From: Shinella kummerowiae
Lineage (GTDB): Bacteria; Pseudomonadota; Alphaproteobacteria; Rhizobiales; Rhizobiaceae
Assembly (NCBI RefSeq): GCF_009827055.1
Contig: NZ_WUMK01000006.1
Coordinates: 401,438-465,437, forward strand
Length of the DNA: 64,000 nucleotides
Direction: 5' to 3'
This document shows positions 25,684 to 33,333 of the stretch, piece after piece. The translations under genes were made by a program, and so were the position numbers. The notes under the pieces were generated by a model, which was not told where the DNA came from, did no database searches, and worked only from the letters and a program-made list of their open reading frames with translations. Position 1 is the first letter of the stretch. Each line of letters begins with the position of its first letter.

Positions 25684-26109
25684 CGGCGACTTAAGGAAAC
25701 AATAAACGACGGGGCCCGAAACCGGCCCAAAAAGCCCCAAAAGTCCCATTTCGGGCCAATCCACGGGCCATTCGTCCGGCGTGGTTAACGGGGTGTAAGC
25801 GCCTCATTTTGCGGCATTTTTCTGTTCGTATTAACCTCTGGGGCAGATCGCTGCGAATCGATCTCCCGGCGTTCCGGCGCCTTGGGTCCAGGGCGGATGC
25901 CATCATCCTTAACGGCAATCGCTAAAATCTGCCTCAAATGCCGGTAAAGTCGAAGATAGGTCGCATTTTACTTAAATCTGGGCAAAACCTGAGTGATTCT
26001 TGAAAAGGGGAATTTCCTTCCGCCCCCTATTCTCGCATCAACGGTTCGCCAAGGACCAGCAAGCCGAAGGCCGCAAAGAGCCGAGGCCCGATAACAAGGA
26101 TGGCAAGCG
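25684..26109. other. 426-bp gap between the divergent kinase and DUF5330 genes
   Basis: No gene is supported. The stretch is comparatively A/T-rich and contains several TTAA words (25792, 25830, 25907 area) but none in the exact CtrA spacing. It must contain two divergent promoters; they could not be placed with confidence. Confidence 0.5.
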
Positions 26110-26535
26110 ATGTGGTTTCTGATCAAGGGAACGTTCTGGTTCTCCATGGTTCTCGTCCTGCTCCCGTTCCTCGACGCGGAATCCTCCGCGAAACTGGAGA
26201 AGGGGCCGAATGTCGAACTCGGCGACACCTTCTCCGCCGCCAGCGAGGCGATCGGCTACATGACGGCGATGTGCCTGGAAAAGCCTGACGTCTGCCAGAA
26301 GGGCGCGGAAACCTTCGTCGCTCTCGGCCACCGGGCCCGCGAAGGTGCACGCATCGCCTACCAGTTCCTCGATACCCAGTTTGCCGAAGACGGTGCTGCC
26401 GTCGCCAAGGCCGATCCCGCCAAGGACGAAGCGCTCGACCAGCCGCTTCCGGATGTCGCGGCGATCGATGCCGACGACGAGGTCATCACCGGCACCGTCG
26501 CCATCCCGACCCGCCGCCCCGACCACAAGGGCTGA
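26110..26535 (+). CDS. DUF5330 domain protein
   Basis: 141 aa. MWFLIKGTFWFSMVLVLLPFLD is an N-terminal membrane anchor or signal; 'AASEAIGYMTAMCLEKPDVCQKGAETFVALGHRAREGARIAYQFLD' is the conserved DUF5330 core with two cysteines (about residues 56 and 62). The C-terminal third is acidic and low-complexity and ends in TGTVAIPTRRP. The family is typical of Rhizobiales; function unknown. A terminator follows. Confidence 0.88.
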   Translation: MWFLIKGTFWFSMVLVLLPFLDAESSAKLEKGPNVELGDTFSAASEAIGYMTAMCLEKPDVCQKGAETFVALGHRAREGARIAYQFLDTQFAEDGAAVAKADPAKDEALDQPLPDVAAIDADDEVITGTVAIPTRRPDHKG

Positions 26536-26577
26536 GAGTTTCCGAAATACTGCCTGCCTGACTCGTTGCCCTGCAAC

Positions 26578-26614
26578 CGCCGTATGGACACGTTCCCTAC
26601 GGCGTTTCTTTTTG
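26578..26614 (+). terminator. Rho-independent terminator after the DUF5330 gene
   Basis: CGCCGTA at 26578-26584 pairs with TACGGCG at 26598-26604 (7 bp, 13-nt loop), followed by TTTCTTTTTG. It is 43 bp downstream of the stop codon. Confidence 0.7.
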
Positions 26615-26743
26615 TGGCTGCGGATTCCAGTTCAAATCCCCGGCGCCCTCGCCTATATGAAGACCGTAATCCCCTCAGGATGACGCAACGCCGGACATGA
26701 AGCCGCTTGGCACGTTCACCGGACTTGCTCAGGACGGAATGCC

Positions 26744-27163
26744 ATGGCCACGCTGCAGCAGATCATCGACGACTTCGCCTTCCTCGAAGAATGGGAAGAC
26801 CGCTACCGCTATGTCATCGAGCTCGGCAAGGCGCTGCCGGATCTGCCCGAAGACAAACGCACGGCCGCCAACAAGGTGCAGGGCTGCGCCAGCCAGGTCT
26901 GGCTCGTCAGCCACACCGATGGCGGCGCCGATCCGGTGATGACCTTCGACGGCGATTCCGACGCCCATATCGTGCGCGGGCTCGTCGCCATCGTGCTCGC
27001 CATCTATTCCGGCAAACGCGCCTCCGAGATCGCCGCCCTCGATGCCATCGATACCTTCAACGCGATCGGCCTCGTCGAGCACCTCTCCTCCCAGCGCGCC
27101 AACGGCCTGCGTTCGATGGTCAAACGCATCCGCGAAGAGGCCGCCCTGCGCGTGGCGGCCTGA
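26744..27163 (+). CDS. sufE: SufE family cysteine desulfurase activator
   Basis: 139 aa. 'IIDDFAFLEEWEDRYRYVIELGKALPDLPEDKRTAANKVQGCASQVWLV' contains the catalytic Cys of SufE in the motif VQGCASQVWL. SufE accepts persulfide sulfur from SufS and passes it to the SUF Fe-S assembly scaffold. Length is normal. No other suf genes are seen nearby. It converges on the DUF6456 gene with 17 bp between stops. Confidence 0.95.
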   Translation: MATLQQIIDDFAFLEEWEDRYRYVIELGKALPDLPEDKRTAANKVQGCASQVWLVSHTDGGADPVMTFDGDSDAHIVRGLVAIVLAIYSGKRASEIAALDAIDTFNAIGLVEHLSSQRANGLRSMVKRIREEAALRVAA

Positions 27164-27180
27164 CCGCCTGCAGCGCGGGT

Positions 27181-27975
27181 TCAGCGCAAAAGGTCCGGCC
27201 GGTACCCGTCCGCACCCCAGACGTGGCTCCGCCGCGTGGTCTTTGCCGGCGGGGCGTAGTGGCGGGCAAGTGCCAGCAAGGCGGCGCGCAGCATGAGCTT
27301 TGCCGAGCGGGCGGGCCATTGACGCTCGCGCTCCACCGTCTCCAACCCCTTCATGAAACAGCAGACATCGAGCGCGACGCCGGAAAGCTCCGGCCCGATC
27401 GCCTCGATGGCGCGGGCGACACGCAGCCTTGCGGCAAGCGCCGTGTCGGTCAGTTCGCGCCCCGCGCCTGCCTCGCCCTTCTGTCGGCTGGCGATACGCG
27501 GCTCCCACGACATGGTCATCTTCGGCTGCAGGCCGCCGCGGGTGAAGTCGGCATGCAGCCGCTCGCCGGCCGCGAAGGCGCCGTCCGGCAGATAGGCCTC
27601 GCCCGACTTCTCCTTCAGCCGCCCGAGGCTCGCCAGCGGTGATTCCAACCGGTTGGCGACGGCGCGCTCCCGCGCACCGTCACACAGCACGGTCACCTCG
27701 GTGATGTCGCGATGCTGGCCGGCAAAGGGGGTCTGCGCATCGCAAAGCCGGCGTTTCAGATGGGCGCGCGCCTCCGGCAACGGGCTCAGCCGTGCCCCGT
27801 CGCGACGCAGGAGACCGAGGCTGAGCGCCCGCGCCAGCACCGCCGGCGCCAACGGCTGCCTGCGGCCATCGGCGGCTCTCAGGCCCTCGCCGTCGACAAG
27901 CTTCGCCTCGCCGGCGGTCAGCACGAAGCGCAAGAGCCTCGCAAGCGCATCGTCTTTCCCGTCCCCCTCACTCAT
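27181..27975 (-). CDS. DUF6456 protein, probable half of a split GafA-type GTA activator
   Basis: 264 aa from the ATG at 27975, which lies inside the end of the preceding DnaA-HTH gene (8-bp overlap). An N-terminal helical region (LLRFVLTAGEAKLVDGEGLRA) is followed by the DUF6456 region, with 'ESPLASLGRLKEKSGEAYLPDGAFAAGERLHADFTRGGLQPKMTMSWEP' and 'DVCCFMKGLETVERERQWPARSAKLMLRAALLALARHY'. The last part looks like a sigma-factor-type helical DNA-binding domain. From memory, GafA of Rhodobacter, the direct activator of GTA genes, combines a DnaA-like helix-turn-helix with such a region in one protein; here they would be two genes. Confidence 0.75.
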   Translation of the reverse strand: MSEGDGKDDALARLLRFVLTAGEAKLVDGEGLRAADGRRQPLAPAVLARALSLGLLRRDGARLSPLPEARAHLKRRLCDAQTPFAGQHRDITEVTVLCDGARERAVANRLESPLASLGRLKEKSGEAYLPDGAFAAGERLHADFTRGGLQPKMTMSWEPRIASRQKGEAGAGRELTDTALAARLRVARAIEAIGPELSGVALDVCCFMKGLETVERERQWPARSAKLMLRAALLALARHYAPPAKTTRRSHVWGADGYRPDLLR

Positions 27976-28438
27976 GGCTGCCGATCCCCGCCGGACCGAA
28001 AACCGACAGCACGACGCGCTCGACTGCCGAAACGAAGGCATCGAAGGCGACGTCGTCGCGCCGGTCCTCCACCCGGTTGCAGGCATGGCCGACCGTCGTG
28101 CGGTCGCGGCCGAAGGCAACGCCGATATCGGCCTGCGAGAGGCGCAGCACGACATGGCAGACATACATGGCGATCTGCCGGACATGGCAGGTGGAGCGGC
28201 GGCTGTCGCGGCGCCAGAGCGGCCGGTCGCTCGCCATCGCCGTCATTTCCAGCACGAGCTGGCGCACGATCCGGCAGGCGACTGCCGGAAGCACGATCGG
28301 CGCCGCCTGGCCATCCATCCTGCGCCGCAGGCGCGGCCCGTCGTCTTCCGGCTCCAGGCCCTTGGTTTCCGGCGCCATGCCGGCGGGAGGCGCTGTTTTC
28401 GTGGGCGACGGTCGGTGAGAAACGATGAACTGATGCAT
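27968..28438 (-). CDS. DnaA domain IV-like helix-turn-helix protein, probable other half of split GafA
   Basis: 156 aa; GGAG lies 9 bp upstream of the ATG. Residues about 82-128 (HVRQIAMYVCHVVLRLSQADIGVAFGRDRTTVGHACNRVEDRRDD) copy the DnaA C-terminal DNA-binding domain: the RQIAMY helix, the IG.AFG.RD turn and the TTV.HA recognition helix. The AAA+ ATPase part of DnaA is absent, so this is a transcription factor rather than an initiator. It overlaps the DUF6456 gene by 8 bp, indicating that both proteins are made together. Confidence 0.85.
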   Translation of the reverse strand: MHQFIVSHRPSPTKTAPPAGMAPETKGLEPEDDGPRLRRRMDGQAAPIVLPAVACRIVRQLVLEMTAMASDRPLWRRDSRRSTCHVRQIAMYVCHVVLRLSQADIGVAFGRDRTTVGHACNRVEDRRDDVAFDAFVSAVERVVLSVFGPAGIGSHE

Positions 28439-28652
28439 GACTGGCCACTCCGTTTATAGGAATTTATTCATACACCCTAGAGCACAAGTGAGGATGAAGG
28501 AAGCATTTCCTTGCAACCGAGCCTTGAATATCTTGATAAATTTACGACAATAATCCCCTATCTAGGCATTATTTCCTCTTCCTGACTGCGAAAAAGCCGG
28601 CCGGCGACGCCATGACCGGTTACGATTCGTCGGCGAATCCGCGCCCGGAACG

Positions 28653-28686
28653 AAAAAAGCCGGCCCCTCGCGAGGCCGGCTTTTCA
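28653..28686 (-). terminator. Rho-independent terminator of mucR
   Basis: GCCGGCC and GGCCGGC arms (28659-28665 and 28674-28680) flank an 8-nt loop. Extra A:T pairs extend both arms (AAAAAA on the left, TTTT on the right), so it can work in both directions. It lies 23 bp beyond the mucR stop. Confidence 0.85.
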
Positions 28687-28708
28687 TGCGCTGGATCAAA
28701 TCCGCTGG

Positions 28709-29143
28709 TTACTTCGCCTTGCGGCGCTGGCCGAGGCCCATTTCCTTGGCAAGGCGCGAACGGGCTTCGGCATAGGCCGGAGCGACCATCGGGTAATCGG
28801 CCGGCAGGTCCCACTTTTCGCGGTACTCTTCCGGGGTCATGCCGTAATGGGTCATCAGGTGGCGCTTCAGCGACTTGAACTTCTGGCCGTCTTCCAGGCA
28901 GATGATGTAGTCGTTCTGCACGGACTTGCGCACCGGTACCGGCGGCTTCGGCTTCTCGGCAACGACCGGCGCCTCGACAATGGCAGCGGGCGCCGTCGTG
29001 TTGTTGAGCGCGGCATGCACATCACCGATCAGGCCCGGCAGGTCGGCCACCGGCACGACATGGTTGCCGACATAGGCGGCGACGATTTCGGCTGTGAGTT
29101 CCACGAGCAGACTGCCGCCGGCGCCAAGGGTAGTTTCGGTCAT
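28709..29143 (-). CDS. mucR: MucR/Ros family zinc-finger transcriptional regulator
   Basis: 144 aa. The zinc-finger region is [23 protein letters not shown] at residues 79-101. Candidate ligands are Cys82, Asp85, His95 and His99: the second Cys of Ros is replaced by Asp, a change known in several MucR relatives. '[23 protein letters not shown]' follows. MucR is a global regulator of exopolysaccharide, motility and symbiosis or virulence genes in Rhizobiales and binds A/T-rich DNA. The A/T-rich 426 bp upstream may be an autoregulatory site. Its own terminator follows. Confidence 0.95.
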   Translation of the reverse strand: MTETTLGAGGSLLVELTAEIVAAYVGNHVVPVADLPGLIGDVHAALNNTTAPAAIVEAPVVAEKPKPPVPVRKSVQNDYIICLEDGQKFKSLKRHLMTHYGMTPEEYREKWDLPADYPMVAPAYAEARSRLAKEMGLGQRRKAK

Positions 29144-29569
29144 TTCTTTCTCCTGTCAAACAACACAAAGGTCGATGGCCCTATCCACCGTCCCGGTCCT
29201 TGAATTGCGGATAAAGCGCCCTCGCCGTATAATTGTGCGGCGCACTATTGTGCACCAGGACCACATATATCGAAACACAGGCATTTCGCGTCAAGATAAC
29301 TCTTCACCACAGCGGTCACCGATTTCCGCTGAATTCGCGGCCGCGATATATACCGCGCTGGCGCGACTACGACTCAAATTCAACTTAAACAGGAAATCCG
29401 CAGACAAGCTAAATCAACCCGAATGCTTTACTTCGTTTGAAATATCATTCCTCAATTCAATGTCCAGTATTATTTTGGAACTTACCGGAGATAGCTGTGG
29501 GCTTCCAGCATTTCCCACTAAAATTCGAAGGATACTGCGAATTTTGAGGGTCGGCTTTCTAACCAAATG
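29144..29569. promoter_or_regulatory. A/T-rich upstream region of mucR
   Basis: This 426-bp interval is clearly the most A/T-rich stretch of the window (for example 29380-29470 and 29510-29560) and has no supported gene. It carries repeated ATTGTGC words (29232 and 29248) in a partial inverted arrangement (GTGCGGCGCAC) near 29235-29245. MucR proteins prefer A/T-rich sites and repress their own genes, so this is the likely control region; the far part also ends the mnh operon. Confidence 0.55.
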
Positions 29570-29926
29570 TCAACGCTTCTTGACGTTGCGGTTGTGTGCG
29601 TCGCGCAGTTCGTTGATCGTCGTCAGCCGGGTCAGGCGATAACCGGCGTCGTGCGCCGCCTTGGCGACGAGATGGGCCGCCACCGGTGCGGTCAGCACGA
29701 AGAAGACGAAACCGGCAAGCGCCCGCGTGAAGATCGCCACATCCAGCGAATGGAGGCCGGCGGCCAGCAGCATCAGCCCCGAGCCGACCGTGCCGGCCTT
29801 CGAGGCGGCGTGCATGCGGGTATAGACATCCGGCAGGCGCACGATGCCAAGCGCGGCGAGGAAGGTGAAAATGCCACCGGCGACCAGCATGATGCTGACG
29901 ACAAGCGCGAGGCCGAGTTCCAGCAT
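29570..29926 (-). CDS. mnhG: Na+/H+ antiporter subunit G
   Basis: 118 aa from the ATG at 29926, which shares a base with the stop of mnhF. Three hydrophobic segments (about 6-27, 44-61 and 67-88) and the conserved '[33 protein letters not shown]' identify MnhG/MrpG. It is the last gene of the seven-gene Mrp complex, a membrane antiporter exchanging Na+ or K+ for protons. The C-terminus is basic and ends in VKKR. Confidence 0.93.
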   Translation of the reverse strand: MLELGLALVVSIMLVAGGIFTFLAALGIVRLPDVYTRMHAASKAGTVGSGLMLLAAGLHSLDVAIFTRALAGFVFFVLTAPVAAHLVAKAAHDAGYRLTRLTTINELRDAHNRNVKKR

Positions 29927-30294
29927 CAGCGTGCCCTCCCCTTGTTGCGTTGTTTGCCGTGCCGTGTGCCCTTGCGGGGCGGGTCGGCCACCGGCGCGGC
30001 GTCTTCCCCCGCCTGCATGCTGCCCTTGGTCAGGACGAACCGCGCGAAGGCGACGGTGGCGAGAAAGCCGACCAGGCCAAGGGCGATGGCGATGTCGATA
30101 TAGAGGTTGAAGCCTGTCTTGACGGCGACCACGGCGATGAAGCCGATGGCAATGCCCGTCAGCATGTCGAGCGCGACGATGCGATCCGGCAGGGTCGGCC
30201 CCTTGATGACGCGGTAGGCCGTCAGGAAGAAGGCGGCGCACATCAGGAGAAGTGCGACATTCGCGGCGGCGGAGACGATCGTTTCAGCACCCAT
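29926..30294 (-). CDS. mnhF: Na+/H+ antiporter subunit F
   Basis: 122 aa with three membrane helices (about 6-26, 36-56, 62-86) and the conserved '[19 protein letters not shown]' of MnhF/MrpF. The C-terminal 35 residues are a basic, proline-containing extension ([16 protein letters not shown]) not needed for the fold. It overlaps both neighbours by one base. Confidence 0.93.
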   Translation of the reverse strand: MGAETIVSAAANVALLLMCAAFFLTAYRVIKGPTLPDRIVALDMLTGIAIGFIAVVAVKTGFNLYIDIAIALGLVGFLATVAFARFVLTKGSMQAGEDAAPVADPPRKGTRHGKQRNKGRAR

Positions 30295-30767
30295 CAGCGG
30301 AAAGCCTCCAGGATCTTCTTCTCAAAGCCGTTGGCGATGTCGCGCCGGGCGCCGACGGGATCGGAACAATCGATGGCATGCACGTAGAGCACTTTGCGAT
30401 CCTCGGAAACATCGACGGAGAGCGTGCCCGGCGTCAGGGTGATGAGATTGGCGAGCAGCGTGATTTCGAAATCGCGATCGACCGTCAGCGGAAAGGCGAA
30501 GATGCCCGGTTTCAGCACCATTCTAGGGCTTGCCACCAGCATCGCGACCTTCCAGGCCGACAGCGCCAGTTCCTTGAAGAAGAGCATCAGCAGCGACAGC
30601 ACTTTCAGGGGCCGGATGCGCCGTCCGTCGGGCTGGATATGCCCGCGGATGAGCGCCAGCGACAGCGCGCCGGCAACCGCGCCGAGCAGCAGGTTCGGGA
30701 TGGTGAAGCTGCCGGACACGGCCAGCCAGACGACGGTGAAGACGGCGATGATGACGGCCGGGCGCAT
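30294..30767 (-). CDS. mnhE: Na+/H+ antiporter subunit E
   Basis: 157 aa. '[18 protein letters not shown]', '[26 protein letters not shown]' and '[32 protein letters not shown]' are the MnhE/MrpE landmarks. Two or three hydrophobic segments precede a cytoplasmic domain. It lies 2 bp after mnhD and overlaps mnhF by one base. Confidence 0.93.
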   Translation of the reverse strand: MRPAVIIAVFTVVWLAVSGSFTIPNLLLGAVAGALSLALIRGHIQPDGRRIRPLKVLSLLMLFFKELALSAWKVAMLVASPRMVLKPGIFAFPLTVDRDFEITLLANLITLTPGTLSVDVSEDRKVLYVHAIDCSDPVGARRDIANGFEKKILEAFR

Positions 30768-30769
30768 GA

Positions 30770-32311
30770 TCAGGTCCTCCCCGGAAAGACGGAGCCGATA
30801 TAGGCCTGGGGATCGGCAAGGCCCTGTGCTGCATGTTGCACCAGCGACAACAACGGATCCGGAAAGAGCCCGAAGACCACCGTCAGCGCCGTCAGCGCGG
30901 CAAGCGGCACGAGCGCGCTCGGCGGAATGGTTTCATCGGGCAGCGCGTCGGCCGCCGGCCGCCAGTAGGCGAGCGCAAAGACGCGGCCGAAGGCGATGGT
31001 CGTGAGGAAACCGGTGAGGAGCACCACCACCACCAGCCACCAGGCGCCGATATCCATCGCGGCCTTGGCCACCATGACCTTGGGCCAGAAACCGGAGAAT
31101 GGCGGCAGGCCGGACACGGCGAAGAACAGCACCAGCGACAGGGCGGAAAACAGCGCCGAGCGTGTGTAAAGTCCGCCGAGCAGGTTGAGATCGAAGCTGC
31201 CGGCCAGTCGTCCCGCCAGCCCCGCGGCCATGTAGAGCGCGGTCATGACGATCATGGAATGCAGCGCGTAGAAAATCGCCCCGCCAATACCGCCCGGACT
31301 GCCGAGCGACAGGCCGGCCAGCATGACGCCGATGCCGGAGATGACGGCATAACCGAGCAGGCGGCGGATATCGCTCTGGCCGATTGCGCCGAGCGCGCCA
31401 AGGATCATGGTGGCCGCGCCGGCAAGCGCGATGACGAAGCTCAGTTCCTCGCGCTCGAGCGGGAACAGCATGATCAGCGTGCGCAGCAGCGCATAGATGC
31501 CGACCTTGGTGAGCAGCCCGGCAAAGAGCGCGGAGACCACGACGCGCGGCGTGTGATAGGAGGCCGGCAACCAGAAATTCACCGGAAAGGCCGCCGCCTT
31601 CATGCCGAAGGCCAGCAGATAGAGCGTGGCAAGCGTCATCAGCGGCAGCTCGGCACGCGCGGCGGCTGCCTTGACGGCGATGTCGGCCATGTTGAGCGTG
31701 CCGAAGATGCCGTAGAGATAGCCGGTGGTGACGAGGAACAGCGTCGTCGCGATGAGGTTGAGGAAGGCGTATTTGATCGCGCCGTCGATCTGGCGCGGCT
31801 CCGAGCCGAGCGTGATGAGGCCGAAGGACGAGATCAGCAGCACCTCGAACCAGACATAGAGGTTGAAGATGTCGCCGGTCAGGAAGGCACCGGAGACGCC
31901 GGCCATCAAGAGCAGCAGGAACGGATAGAAGCCGTAGCGCCGGCCGCGGCCGTCGATATCGGTCAAGGCATGCACCGCGCCGGCAAGCGCCACGACCGCA
32001 CCGGCCAGCGCGAAGAGCACGCCCGTCAGGTCCGCGGTGAAGGCGATGCCGAAGGGCGGCAGCCAGCGGCCCATCACCATGGTGGCCGGGCCGTTTGTCG
32101 CTACATGTGCGAGAAGCGCCGCATCGATCAGCACCAGCACGGCAAGGGCCGGCACGGCAAGCCATGCCTGCAGGTGCAGCGACTTGCGCAGCATGAGCAG
32201 CAGCGCGCCCGTCAGCAGGCACCAGGCGGGCGGCAGCACGACGAGCCAGTCGGCGGGTGCGACCGGCGTCATGACGAGGGCGGCGGAAAGGTCTGTGGGC
32301 GTTACGGCCAT
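30770..32311 (-). CDS. mnhD: Na+/H+ antiporter subunit D
   Basis: 513 aa from the ATG at 32311; upstream in-frame codons overlap mnhC. Around fourteen membrane helices and the proton-translocating NuoL/M/N-like core: 'WFEVLLISSFGLITLG', 'LLAFGMKAAAFPVNFWLPASYHTPRVVVSALFAGLLTKVGIYALLR' and 'HSMIVMTALYMAAGL'. The conserved Glu of the WFE motif and Lys residues of helices 7 and 8 are present. It is the second large antiporter subunit of the Mrp complex. Confidence 0.95.
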   Translation of the reverse strand: MAVTPTDLSAALVMTPVAPADWLVVLPPAWCLLTGALLLMLRKSLHLQAWLAVPALAVLVLIDAALLAHVATNGPATMVMGRWLPPFGIAFTADLTGVLFALAGAVVALAGAVHALTDIDGRGRRYGFYPFLLLLMAGVSGAFLTGDIFNLYVWFEVLLISSFGLITLGSEPRQIDGAIKYAFLNLIATTLFLVTTGYLYGIFGTLNMADIAVKAAAARAELPLMTLATLYLLAFGMKAAAFPVNFWLPASYHTPRVVVSALFAGLLTKVGIYALLRTLIMLFPLEREELSFVIALAGAATMILGALGAIGQSDIRRLLGYAVISGIGVMLAGLSLGSPGGIGGAIFYALHSMIVMTALYMAAGLAGRLAGSFDLNLLGGLYTRSALFSALSLVLFFAVSGLPPFSGFWPKVMVAKAAMDIGAWWLVVVVLLTGFLTTIAFGRVFALAYWRPAADALPDETIPPSALVPLAALTALTVVFGLFPDPLLSLVQHAAQGLADPQAYIGSVFPGRT

Positions 32312-32328
32312 TGGCGGGGCGGTTCCTG

Positions 32329-32706
32329 TCAGTAGCCGGTCGGCGGGAGCGGATCGTTCTCCGGCTCCGCCACCCGCATCTCGTTGCCATTGTCGGTGCC
32401 AAGGTCCTGATAGGCACGGTAGACGAGCACGAGAAGGAAGGCGAAGAAGGAGAAGGAGATAACGATGGCCGTCAGGATGAGCGCCTGCGGCAGCGGATTG
32501 GCGGTCAATGTCACCGGCACGTCGTGGCCGGCCGGGATGATCGGCGGGACCTCGCGCAGGACGCGGCCATTGGCGAACAGCAGGAGGTTCACGCCATTGC
32601 CGAGCAGCACCACGCCGAGCAGCACGCGCACGAGGAACTTCGACAACATCAGATAGACGGCGGCAGCGAAGAACACGCCGATGAGAAGGACGAGCGGCAG
32701 TTCCAT
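32329..32706 (-). CDS. mnhC: Na+/H+ antiporter subunit C
   Basis: 125 aa from the ATG at 32706, which shares a base with the mnhB stop. Three helices with 'GVVLLGNGVNLLLF' and 'DPLPQALILTAIVIS'-type sequence (here NPLPQALILTAIVISFSFFAF), related to NuoK, identify MnhC/MrpC. A polar tail (NGNEMRVAEPENDPLPPTGY) closes the protein. Confidence 0.93.
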   Translation of the reverse strand: MELPLVLLIGVFFAAAVYLMLSKFLVRVLLGVVLLGNGVNLLLFANGRVLREVPPIIPAGHDVPVTLTANPLPQALILTAIVISFSFFAFLLVLVYRAYQDLGTDNGNEMRVAEPENDPLPPTGY

Positions 32707-33125
32707 CACAGATCGTCTCCCGCTTCGAGCGCCAGTGCAATGGAGGTGATCGCCCCCACCACGACGAGATAGACGCCGGCATCGAACAGCATCACGGTGG
32801 AGAGCGGAATTTCCACGCCGAGGATCACCGGATAGACCCACAGCCCCGTCATGAACGGGACGGCAAAGACCATCGACAGCAGGCCGGCAAGGCAGGCGAT
32901 GAACAGGCCGAAGGCCGAGATCGCCATCGGATGGAACCAAAGGGCCTTGCGCACGGCGGCAATGCCGTTGGCAATGCCGAAGATCGCCAGCGCCGACACG
33001 GCGATCAGCCCACCGATGAAGCCGCCGCCCGGCTCATTGTGGCCGCGCAGCAGCACGAAGAGCGAGAACAGCACCATGAGCGCGGTGAGGAACGGTGCGA
33101 CGGTGCGGAAGATCAGCGTGTTCAT
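32706..33125 (-). CDS. mnhB: Na+/H+ antiporter subunit B
   Basis: 139 aa from the ATG at 33125. Four helices and '[30 protein letters not shown]', the fingerprint of MnhB/MrpB. It is encoded separately rather than fused to subunit A, so the operon is of the seven-gene type, unlike the fused PhaAB of the rhizobial pha1 system. It is separated from mnhA by a 208-bp repeat-filled gap. Confidence 0.93.
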   Translation of the reverse strand: MNTLIFRTVAPFLTALMVLFSLFVLLRGHNEPGGGFIGGLIAVSALAIFGIANGIAAVRKALWFHPMAISAFGLFIACLAGLLSMVFAVPFMTGLWVYPVILGVEIPLSTVMLFDAGVYLVVVGAITSIALALEAGDDL

Positions 33126-33161
33126 GGGTGGGGGGCCTCCAGCGAAGTGGCATACCGGATT

Positions 33162-33315
33162 ACCCCCCTCTGGCCTGCCGGCCATCTCCCCCACACGGGG
33201 GGAGATTGGCAAGCGGCAGCGTCATCGCTCCAGCCGCGATGGTCATGGGGGACGAGACGGTGCTCCATCGATCTCCCCCCTTGTGGGGGAGATGGCCGGC
33301 AGGCCAGAGGGGGGT
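33162..33315. repeat. RIME-like element: perfect 31-bp inverted repeat between mnhA and mnhB
   Basis: The arm at 33162-33192 (ACCCCCCTCTGGCCTGCCGG, then CCATCTCCCCC) is the exact inverted copy of the arm at 33285-33315. Each arm is itself followed or preceded by a smaller palindrome (CTCCCCC and GGGGGAG around 33185-33203 and 33272-33291). The element fills the gap between the first and second genes of the Mrp operon and would form a very stable stem in the mRNA. Confidence 0.8.
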
Positions 33316-33333
33316 GTTCGCAGGCACCAACCA

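Noticed and set aside
25790..25925. Several TTAA words as CtrA sites near the kinase gene
   Set aside because: None has a second half at the 7-bp spacing.
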